Part shown: piece after piece, positions 1 to 5,028 of the stretch | How positions within the stretch are numbered: position 1 is the first letter of the stretch | Layout: every line of letters begins with the position of its first letter | Assembly: GCA_937975525.1 (NCBI GenBank) | Contig: CALJUJ010000490.1 | Span: forward strand, 1-5,028 | Length of the DNA: 5,028 nt | DNA from: an uncultured bacterium | Lineage (GTDB): Bacteria > Desulfobacterota > Binatia > HRBIN30 | Reading direction: 5' to 3' | Notes under the pieces: model-generated | Databases searched by the model: none | Seen by the model: the letters and a program-made list of their open reading frames with translations, nothing else | What the model was told of the DNA's origin: nothing | Program-made: the position numbers and the translations under genes

Positions 1-2
1 CG

Positions 3-1070
3 CTATGCGCGGGTCGTGAGTCTTCGTCGAACCCATTGACCGACGGACCTGGCGTTGGACCAGCCCTTACGCACGAAAAGGCCCTGGCGGTGATCACCGG
101 ATTGGAAGCGCGCCCAGCGGAAGCGTGGCGCGACCCACTCTTTCGCGAAGCCGTCGGTGTTGAAGCCCCAAACCTCGAGGTCGTCGAGGCATGCCGCAGC
201 CGCCGCGTGCATGTCTCGGCCAACCTGGCGCAGGTCGTGACCGCGGCTGTCGAAGCCGGGGTAGAAGTCGAAGCCCGGAATCTCACCGGGGTCGAAATCG
301 GAAAGCTCCCCGCTCAGCGTTCCCGCCCAACTGTTCTGCCAATAGTGAATCGCAAACGTGCCGTCGTTGCGGCAACGCCGACGCTCCGGGGTATCCTCTC
401 CGACCGTCGCCGCCAAGGTGCGCATCAGCGGACTCTCGTACGTTCCCGGCGAGAGCGCGTGGCTCGGCAGGATCGATGCGTCGGGGGCGTCCGATGCATC
501 GAGGACGCACGTCACGAAAGCAGGCCCCGTCGTTCGCAGCACGTCGACGTGGGTGACGGCATCGGCCAGAGACTGCGGCGTCAGCGCATCGAGGACCGCC
601 CGCACGAATGGATGACCCGGAGCAGCGGCGAAGAAGCAGTTGGTGACGAGACGCTCGTGGCCGACCTGCCGCGCGTGCTCGACGGGCTCTTCCCCGAGGA
701 CCAGGCTCTTCCCAGCCACGACCGCGTCGAGCGGCGCAATGCACTCCGTATCGGCATCGACGTAAACGCCGCCGTGCTCGCGCAAGTAGATCCAGCGGAA
801 GATGTCGATCTTCTGGATCACGTAGGGACAAGCTTCGAGACATTCGCGCAGCCTCGGCTCGACGCTCGCGGCCAACGCTTCGTTGTCGGCGTCGGTCCAC
901 AGTCGCCACTCCCATCCGGGATTGAGCGAGCGCCACGTTTCGACCAACGGCGCGATTCGCTCCGGAAGCTCCGCGGACTTCCACGTCTGGTGCACGATGT
1001 GGGGGATATGCTGCACGATGGTTTGCAATGGGCGATCGAGTTCGTTCGTTGCATTCCTGCGAGAATGCAT
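3..1070 (-). CDS. GT32/OCH1-like glycosyltransferase with DXD motif and C-terminal accessory module
   Basis: This 355-residue protein looks like a cytoplasmic or membrane-associated glycosyltransferase that moves a sugar from a nucleotide sugar to a glycan acceptor. The N-terminal part matches the Gly_transf_sug / OCH1-like pattern: IPHIVHQTWKS at residues 22-32, KIDIFRW at 87-93, and GGVYVDADTE at 100-109, where D105 and D107 form the metal-binding DXD. HYWQNSW at 242-248 resembles the HxWxxSW motif that closes this domain. Residues about 267-337 form an extra module (GFDSRGHDL, then GFNTDGFAK, then GLFVRKGW) not needed for the GT fold. No signal peptide or membrane helix is visible. ATG at 1068-1070 is the most upstream start in frame, because a stop lies at 1119-1121. 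Only a weak GGAA (1082-1085) precedes it, so the start is moderately sure. Donor and acceptor sugars cannot be read from the sequence. The gene is divergent from the GT4 gene. Confidence -1.
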   Translation of the reverse strand: MHSRRNATNELDRPLQTIVQHIPHIVHQTWKSAELPERIAPLVETWRSLNPGWEWRLWTDADNEALAASVEPRLRECLEACPYVIQKIDIFRWIYLREHGGVYVDADTECIAPLDAVVAGKSLVLGEEPVEHARQVGHERLVTNCFFAAAPGHPFVRAVLDALTPQSLADAVTHVDVLRTTGPAFVTCVLDASDAPDASILPSHALSPGTYESPLMRTLAATVGEDTPERRRCRNDGTFAIHYWQNSWAGTLSGELSDFDPGEIPGFDFYPGFDSRGHDLRQVGRDMHAAAAACLDDLEVWGFNTDGFAKEWVAPRFRWARFQSGDHRQGLFVRKGWSNARSVGQWVRRRLTTRA

Positions 1071-1084
1071 GAAGCCCGAGGTTC

Positions 1085-1097
1085 CAGGGTCACCCTG
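1085..1097. repeat. 13-base dyad CAGGGT-C-ACCCTG in divergent gap
   Basis: Two perfect 6-base inverted arms are separated by a single base. The dyad lies 15 bases upstream of the GT32-like start codon and about 93 bases upstream of the GT4 start. A one-base spacer rules out an RNA hairpin with full-length arms but suits a small dimeric DNA-binding protein. It could also be chance in GC-rich DNA. Confidence -1.
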
Positions 1098-1178
1098 TAG
1101 GGCGCGCGTCCCCGAATTTCAACGAAAGCCCGCCGCGAGGTCGGTCGCCGAACGTCGAAATGCTCTCTCCCCCCGTGT

Positions 1179-1182
1179 AGGA
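1179..1182 (+). promoter_or_regulatory. AGGA ribosome-binding site of the GT4 gene
   Basis: AGGA ends eight bases before the GTG at 1191, a normal Shine-Dalgarno spacing. It supports the GTG as the true start, because the protein then begins MRILVVHPHL, the expected first beta strand of a GT4 fold with nothing extra in front. The same bases overlap a TAGGAT hexamer. Confidence -1.
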
Positions 1183-1190
1183 TTCGACCG

Positions 1191-2363
1191 GTGCGCATCC
1201 TGGTCGTCCATCCTCACCTTTCGGCCATCGGCGGCGGCAACGCGGTGGCCGCGTGGACCCTGCAAGGGCTGCGCGAGGAAGCCGAGCTGACGCTGCTTGG
1301 CCTGGAGCCGCCGGACTTCGCGGGCGTGAACCGGACCTTCGGTACCGATCTCCGCGCGAGCGACTTCGACGTGCAGACCGTGACCGACGTTCCATCGTGG
1401 TGGCCGTGGATGCCTACCCAGGCATCCCTGGTCCGCATGATGTTGCTCATGCGCGCTTGCCGCGAGCTCGACCGAAAGCGCCGCTTCGACCGCCTGGTGT
1501 GCACGTCGAATGAGTTCGACTTCGGCCGCCCGGGCATCCAGTACGTCCACTATCCCTGGGCGTACCTGCCGCGACCCGCCACCGAACGAACCCTCGTCCA
1601 CCGCATCCCGGGAGCCGTGCGCGCGTATCAAAGCCTCGCCGCGGCCATCGCCCCCGTTTCGGCCCGACGCGTACGAGCGAATCGAACCCTCGCCAACTCG
1701 CAATTCGTACGTGGGCGATACGAACGGGCATGGGCCGGCGAAGCCAGCGTCGTCCACCCGCCGGTTCCGGGAGGATTTCCAGAAGTCGCTTGGGAGAACC
1801 GCGCCGACGCCTTCGTGTGTGTCGGGCGCCTGCATCGCGAGCAGCGCCCCCTCCTGGTGCTCGCGATCGTCGCCGGGCTGAGGCGTGGGGGCGACCAGCT
1901 CGAGCGCCGCTTCCCCGGCACCGTCTCGTACTCCGAACACGAAGCCGAGCTGCGCGACCGCATCGCCGAGAACGGAGACTGGGCAAAGGTGCATGTCGGC
2001 CTGTCGCGGCGCGCGATGGTCGAGCAGATCGCGCGGCAGCGCTACGGCATCCACGCGATGGTCGAAGAACATTTCGGCATCGCCCCCGCCGAGCTCCAGC
2101 GCGCGGGCTGCATCACGTTCGCCCACAACTCGGGCGGCCCCGTCGAGATTCTCGGCGGGGATGAACGCGTGCTCTTCGACACAGCCGAGGACGCGGTCGA
2201 GAAGATCGAAGCCGTCCTTCGCTCGGAGACGCGACAACGAGAGCTTGGCCGTGCCGCGACGTCGCGCGCCGAGCGATTCTCCGAGGAGCGCTTCGTCGAC
2301 GAGATGCGTCGCGAGGTGCTAGGTGGATGGCGTGGGCCGGAGGAAAGAGCCGCGGTCGACTGA
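1191..2363 (+). CDS. ALG11-like GT4 family glycosyltransferase
   Basis: This 390-residue protein has the length and two-domain GT-B layout usual for retaining GT4 enzymes. The N-terminal acceptor domain opens with MRILVVHPHL and a glycine-rich loop at residues 14-17 (GGGN). VQYVHYPW (117-123 region) is the conserved strand-His motif. The C-terminal nucleotide-sugar domain begins at FVCVGRLHREQRP (208-220) and contains YGIHAMVEEHFGIAPAE (285-301), whose E293 and E301 form the EX7E motif, followed by NSGGP at 313-317. This pattern is closest to ALG11-type mannosyltransferases and their archaeal and bacterial relatives, which work on lipid-linked glycans at the cytoplasmic face of the membrane. 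One oddity: the lysine usually found in the GR-x-x-x-E-K motif is glutamine here (Q218). The start is GTG with AGGA eight bases upstream. It is followed after 11 bases by a nucleotidyltransferase gene, so the two are probably cotranscribed. Sugar specificity is unknown. Confidence -1.
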   Translation: MRILVVHPHLSAIGGGNAVAAWTLQGLREEAELTLLGLEPPDFAGVNRTFGTDLRASDFDVQTVTDVPSWWPWMPTQASLVRMMLLMRACRELDRKRRFDRLVCTSNEFDFGRPGIQYVHYPWAYLPRPATERTLVHRIPGAVRAYQSLAAAIAPVSARRVRANRTLANSQFVRGRYERAWAGEASVVHPPVPGGFPEVAWENRADAFVCVGRLHREQRPLLVLAIVAGLRRGGDQLERRFPGTVSYSEHEAELRDRIAENGDWAKVHVGLSRRAMVEQIARQRYGIHAMVEEHFGIAPAELQRAGCITFAHNSGGPVEILGGDERVLFDTAEDAVEKIEAVLRSETRQRELGRAATSRAERFSEERFVDEMRREVLGGWRGPEERAAVD

Positions 2364-2364
2364 C

Positions 2365-2374
2365 AGGAGGGGAG
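2365..2374 (+). promoter_or_regulatory. strong Shine-Dalgarno sequence that sets the nucleotidyltransferase start
   Basis: AGGAGGGGAG lies directly between the GT4 stop codon (2361-2363) and the ATG at 2375. The AGGAGG core ends four bases before the ATG, which is slightly close but strong. It decides between this start and the in-frame ATG at 2327 inside the GT4 gene: 2327 would add 16 residues ahead of the canonical MHAIILAAG beginning. Confidence -1.
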
Positions 2375-3097
2375 ATGCACGCGATCATCCTGGCTGCCGG
2401 CTGTGCGCGCCGCATGGGGGCGGCAGCGAAGTCCATCCCGAAGAGTCTGCTCGAAGTCGTCGCAGGCCGGTCTCCCATGCAGCACCACCTGACGGTGCTG
2501 GCAGAGCATCCTGCCGTCGACTCGGTGACGATCGTGGTCGGCCACGAGAAGGAGAAGATCCGGGATGCCACCAAGGATAGCCGCGTCTCCGTGCAGTACG
2601 TCGAGAACGACATTTTTGCCGACAGTGGGAGCGGCTACTCGTTGTCGCTGGCGTTGGAGCGGATCGACACGCCGCCGTTCCTCTGGATGGATGCGGACAT
2701 CTTCTACGCCCCCGCGTTGATTTCCGAAGTGGTCGAGGAAGAGCGCGACTGTCTCCTGGCCTCGGCCCGCTCGTCCTATGACGATGAGATGGTGAAGGTC
2801 ACGACGAACGCTTCGGGCACGTTGCGCGATCTCAACAAGCAAGTCGAGGACGGCGTCATCGCCGAGTCGGTGGGCATCGTACGGGTCGAATCGCCGACGA
2901 TGATCGAGCACATGCGGCAGGTATGCGAGGACTTCCGGGCGGCGGGAGTTGCCAAGTACGAGTGGGAGGAGATCGTGCAGGCCGTGGCGGCGGATTGCGA
3001 CGTGGCGGTGGTTCCGACGGAGCAGCCATGGATCGAGATCGACTTCCCGTACGATCTGGCCGTGGCTCGCGATCAGTTCCGCGGCATGACGCTGTGA
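2375..3097 (+). CDS. LicC/COG1213-type nucleotidyltransferase (probable CTP:phosphocholine-like cytidylyltransferase)
   Basis: This 240-residue cytosolic enzyme has the single-domain nucleotidyltransferase fold that couples a phosphorylated substrate to an NTP. The start MHAIILAAG, then RRMG and PKSLLEV (residues 23-29), is the nucleotide-binding loop. WMDADIF at 104-110 carries the metal ligands D106 and D108. EIDFPYDLAVA at 221-231 supplies the third acidic site (D223), and this ending is typical of the phosphocholine cytidylyltransferase family. The length fits LicC rather than the longer glucose-1-phosphate enzymes, which have extra C-terminal domains. Two departures are seen: A11 where the loop normally has its second glycine, and DSGSGYSLSLA (83-93) at the substrate loop. 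A LicD-type transferase lies just downstream on the other strand, which supports a CDP-alcohol product. The substrate might instead be phosphoethanolamine, aminoethylphosphonate or another small phosphate ester, and a sugar phosphate is not excluded. Confidence -1.
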   Translation: MHAIILAAGCARRMGAAAKSIPKSLLEVVAGRSPMQHHLTVLAEHPAVDSVTIVVGHEKEKIRDATKDSRVSVQYVENDIFADSGSGYSLSLALERIDTPPFLWMDADIFYAPALISEVVEEERDCLLASARSSYDDEMVKVTTNASGTLRDLNKQVEDGVIAESVGIVRVESPTMIEHMRQVCEDFRAAGVAKYEWEEIVQAVAADCDVAVVPTEQPWIEIDFPYDLAVARDQFRGMTL

Positions 3098-3172
3098 CGG
3101 TGGACCGGATCCGTCCGTCGCTTGGAGCAAAGTCCCAACCGTTCGCGATTCCCGGTCCTCTCGGATCTCGGG
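3098..3172. other. convergent intergenic gap without a clear terminator
   Basis: This 75-base stretch lies between the stop codons of two convergent genes. GACGG (3096-3100) could pair with CCGTC (3115-3119) around a 14-base loop containing the palindrome CGGATCCG. CCCG at 3151-3154 could pair with CGGG at 3169-3172. Neither is followed by a T-run on either strand, so no intrinsic terminator is called. Confidence -1.
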
Positions 3173-3862
3173 CTAGCGTAGTTGGCCCTTCAAGCGCGAC
3201 AGGGCGTGCACGAAGGGGAGTGGCATGGCGTGTGGCTGCGCCTGCTTTCCCTGGATCGGTGTCCTCCAGTCGCGTCCGTACCAGGAGGCGAGGAGGGCTT
3301 CCGTCTCGGCGGGGATCGAGACGCTGGCCCCGAGGAACTCGATCTTGTCGGCGAAGGAGCGGAAGTGACGCGCCGGCGGATAATCGTTGGTATCGATCTG
3401 AACGCAAGGCAACAAGGCGACCCGCTTGACCGGATAGACGTCGATCTTTTCGCCCTCACGCGCGAAGCAGATGACGTCGTCCCTCCCTACCGGCTGAAGA
3501 AGGTGAAATCCGGCGGCGAGCAGACCCGGAAGCGCCTGCAAGAGCCGGTCGGCATCGCGGAAGTGGATACCGACGTCGACGTCGTGGTCGTGCGGGATCG
3601 GGGCGCCGTCCCGGATCGCGCCGAGGAGGGTGCCGTAGAGCAGCCAATACGGCAGTCCCTGGGCCTCGAGAACCTCGTGGAATCGCACGAAGTTCTCGCG
3701 TGCCGCGACGGCATCCCAGCGTTCGGTGCGGTAGACGAACGAGCTGGGGTCCGTCGGGTCGATGGTGGTGATCGCGGCCGCCTCGGCGGCGAACGACCAA
3801 TTCACGCGCTCCGTCAGGAGCCGGCGAGCGATTCGCCGTACGCCGTTGCCAATACGATTCAT
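3173..3862 (-). CDS. LicD/fukutin-family phosphotransferase
   Basis: This 229-residue protein belongs to the LicD family, whose members transfer phosphocholine or a related phospho-alcohol from a CDP donor to a glycan; eukaryotic fukutin and FKRP transfer ribitol phosphate. The signature is clear: YWLLYGTLLGAIRDG (residues 72-86), HDHDVDVGI (91-99) with the metal-binding aspartates D92, D94 and D96, and EKIDVYPV (138-145) giving D141. The end of the domain shows TEALLASWYGRDWRTP (187-202), matching the usual LicD C-terminal pattern. There is no signal peptide, though residues 7-19 are basic and could sit on the inner membrane face. The ATG at 3860-3862 overlaps the STT3 stop codon as ATGA, with GGAA (3871-3874) eight bases upstream, which indicates translational coupling. 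The reading frame stays open to 4915, but that extension is the antisense-quality shadow of STT3 and was left out. The acceptor is unknown; a lipid-linked glycan is the natural guess. Confidence -1.
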   Translation of the reverse strand: MNRIGNGVRRIARRLLTERVNWSFAAEAAAITTIDPTDPSSFVYRTERWDAVAARENFVRFHEVLEAQGLPYWLLYGTLLGAIRDGAPIPHDHDVDVGIHFRDADRLLQALPGLLAAGFHLLQPVGRDDVICFAREGEKIDVYPVKRVALLPCVQIDTNDYPPARHFRSFADKIEFLGASVSIPAETEALLASWYGRDWRTPIQGKQAQPHAMPLPFVHALSRLKGQLR

Positions 3863-5028
3863 CGTGCAGATTCCGGGTCGCTGTCCCATCCGATGCGGTA
3901 GGCGAACAGGCGCTCGGCGGCACCGACGCGGTCGCTGAAGCTCGTGAAATGCTCCCCGCTGTAGCGGCCTTCCAGGAAGACCAATCGCGTGAAGGTCGAC
4001 TCGAGCAGATAGAGCGGGCCGACGAGAATGCGGTGTTGCACCGTGTCGACCAGCAGCGGCCCGGCCTGATGGCTCTCGCTGTCGCGCCGTTCGAGCGACG
4101 TCGGCCCGGCGACCAGCACGGCGCTGGGCCGGGCCCGGTACAGTTGGCCTCCCGCCGGCGACCCGATGAGAAACACTCCTTCCTCGGGGGCTTGCGGGTC
4201 GTACGTAAAGCTGTCGAGGACGACCTTGTTGCCGCCGCTGACCTGCCCCATCGGACAGCGCCGCCGGCCGCTGGCGTCGGCCTGGCACGCGATCCAGTGG
4301 CCGACGAGGTACGGGCTGGCGTTGGCGACGAACTTCGAGGCGTCGCGCCCGAACTGCCCGCGTTCGATCTGGTCGAGGATCGCCTCCGCCTCGGTTTCGC
4401 CATAGGCGAGCTCGCGCAGTCGGGCGACGGCGGCTGGGCGGTCCAGGCCGCTGACCTGTTGCTCGATCCAGGCATGGGTCGTGTCCCAGCCGCCGAGATA
4501 CCACCACGCCGGCATCCGGATCATCTCGCTCGACAACAGCAGCACGCTGTCGGGCGGCGTGCAGTGGGTCGCTTCGAGCACCGGCAATCGCGACCGCCGG
4601 CCGAGTCGCTTGCCGAGCAAGATCTTCTCGGCGCCATCGCGATTGGCACGGACGAGCTGCGGCAGCATCGCTTCCGCCTCCGTCGGTGTGAGCCCGGCCG
4701 CGACCAGGCGAGCGTAGGCGCCTCGTTCGCCTTCCGGTTCCGAAGACGCGTCGCTGCCGCAATTGAGCATGCGCAGCCAACCGACCGCCTCGCGGTCCGT
4801 ACTCGCCAGTAGGGCCTGGCCGATGCGCTGCGGCACCCGGCTCAGCAACGACGCGCCGTCGGCGCTGACTCGTCGCTCGGCGTAGTACTTGATGAAATAG
4901 CCGTAGTCCCACCACGCATTGACGATCGTATCGGCGGGCGTCCGGTCGCGAATCTCGGTGAGCGTCTCGTGCCAGATGTCGTTCACCCGCGGGTACGTGC
5001 GCATCACCCGCGCCTCGGCACCACGGAC
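3859..5028 (-). CDS. STT3-family oligosaccharyltransferase, C-terminal part (5' end outside window)
   Basis: The frame is open to the window edge, and 389 residues are visible. STT3/AglB/PglB enzymes transfer a lipid-linked oligosaccharide to asparagine in N-X-S/T sequons at the outer face of the cytoplasmic membrane. Counting from the edge, the visible part starts just before NAWWDYGYF, whose WWDYG (39-43, bases 4900-4914) is the family hallmark that reads the sequon. AERRVSADGAS and AVGWLRMLNCGSD follow, as in archaeal and environmental bacterial STT3 proteins. SSEMIRMPAWW at about 166-176 lies where the DK/MI-type motif is expected. STFTRLVFLEG and SFSDRVGAAERLFAYRIGW near the end match the usual STT3 C-terminus. 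The N-terminal multi-span membrane domain with its catalytic aspartates must lie beyond 5028. A GTG at 5007 could begin an open frame but sits in the middle of the conserved region, so it is not the start. The gene runs directly into the LicD-type gene by an ATGA overlap. STT3 membership is secure; activity cannot be judged without the missing half. Confidence -1.
   Translation of the reverse strand, partial: VRGAEARVMRTYPRVNDIWHETLTEIRDRTPADTIVNAWWDYGYFIKYYAERRVSADGASLLSRVPQRIGQALLASTDREAVGWLRMLNCGSDASSEPEGERGAYARLVAAGLTPTEAEAMLPQLVRANRDGAEKILLGKRLGRRSRLPVLEATHCTPPDSVLLLSSEMIRMPAWWYLGGWDTTHAWIEQQVSGLDRPAAVARLRELAYGETEAEAILDQIERGQFGRDASKFVANASPYLVGHWIACQADASGRRRCPMGQVSGGNKVVLDSFTYDPQAPEEGVFLIGSPAGGQLYRARPSAVLVAGPTSLERRDSESHQAGPLLVDTVQHRILVGPLYLLESTFTRLVFLEGRYSGEHFTSFSDRVGAAERLFAYRIGWDSDPESAR

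Larger units (their letters stand above)
1071..1190. promoter_or_regulatory. divergent intergenic region, probable back-to-back promoters
   Basis: This 120-base gap separates the start codons of two divergently transcribed glycosyltransferase genes, so promoters for both should lie here or just inside the genes. No convincing -35/-10 pair was found on either strand. A TAGGAT hexamer at 1178-1183 resembles a -10 box but sits too close to the GTG start unless the mRNA is leaderless. A pyrimidine tract, CTCTCTCCCCCC, occupies 1163-1174. The function is inferred from gene arrangement only. Confidence -1.

Noticed and set aside
36..1100. A 354-codon plus-strand frame opposite the GT32-like gene
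   Set aside because: It is antisense to a gene with clear motifs, has no recognisable domain, and is explained by GC-rich third positions that keep the opposite frame open.
1178..1183. TAGGAT as a -10 box giving a leaderless GT4 transcript
   Set aside because: The spacing to GTG at 1191 would fit, but no -35 element is seen at 1155-1160 (TCGAAA) and the same bases serve better as an AGGA ribosome-binding site.
1119..2237. A 372-codon minus-strand frame opposite the GT4 gene
   Set aside because: No family motif is seen and it mirrors a well-supported gene. It would also run through the divergent promoter gap.
2327..2374. Upstream ATG at 2327 as start of the nucleotidyltransferase
   Set aside because: It would add 16 residues before the canonical MHAIILAAG and overlap the GT4 gene, while a strong AGGAGGGGAG sits directly before the ATG at 2375.
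3096..3119. Hairpin GACGG...CCGTC as a terminator between the convergent genes
   Set aside because: The stem is only five base pairs with a large loop and no T-run follows on either strand.
2042..3130. A 362-codon minus-strand frame spanning the GT4 end and the nucleotidyltransferase
   Set aside because: It lies opposite two well-supported genes and shows a histidine- and arginine-rich composition typical of antisense reading, without any motif.
3949..4812. A 287-codon plus-strand frame opposite STT3
   Set aside because: It is antisense to a gene with a hallmark catalytic-domain motif and contains no recognisable domain of its own.
3173..4915. A single 580-codon minus-strand frame that includes the LicD-type gene at its end
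   Set aside because: Only the last 229 codons resemble a protein family. The part upstream of 3862 overlaps STT3 in another frame, is low-complexity and rich in R, A, P and G, and has no recognisable motif. The ATGA overlap and GGAA site mark the real start.
5005..5007. GTG at 5007 as start of the STT3 gene
   Set aside because: The frame stays open to the window edge, and the conserved STT3 sequence is already under way there. A start here would remove the whole membrane domain.

Overview
This 5,028-base window is GC-rich, densely coding and has G/C-rich third codon positions. It reads as a surface-glycan or protein-glycosylation locus, most likely from a high-GC Gram-negative-type bacterium, perhaps of an environmental lineage. 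That placement is inference. It rests on the strong Shine-Dalgarno sequence before one gene, GTG start usage, and arginine-rich proteins that lack the acidic composition of haloarchaea. Because STT3-type oligosaccharyltransferases and the ALG11-like glycosyltransferase type also occur in archaea, an archaeal origin is not fully excluded.

Layout from left to right. A minus-strand glycosyltransferase with a DXD sugar-binding region (GT32/OCH1-like, 3-1070) carries an unusual C-terminal module. A 120-base divergent intergenic region (1071-1190) contains a short dyad. A plus-strand pair follows: an ALG11-like GT4 glycosyltransferase (1191-2363) and, 11 bases later, a small nucleotidyltransferase of the LicC/COG1213 type (2375-3097). 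After a 75-base convergent gap come two minus-strand genes: a LicD/fukutin-type phosphotransferase (3173-3862), and upstream of it, overlapping by the four bases ATGA, the C-terminal part of an STT3-family oligosaccharyltransferase (3859 to the window edge) with the hallmark WWDYG motif. The membrane-embedded N-terminal half of STT3 lies beyond base 5028.

How they may work together (inference). The two glycosyltransferases would build a glycan, probably on a lipid carrier. The LicC-like enzyme would make a CDP-activated head group such as CDP-choline or a related CDP-alcohol. The LicD-like enzyme would transfer that phosphorylated group onto the glycan. STT3 would move the finished glycan to asparagine residues of exported proteins. 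The tight coupling of licD-type and STT3 genes beside a licC-type gene suggests phospho-decorated N-glycans, which is the most interesting idea in the window. No RNA genes, mobile elements, CRISPR arrays or convincing terminators were seen.
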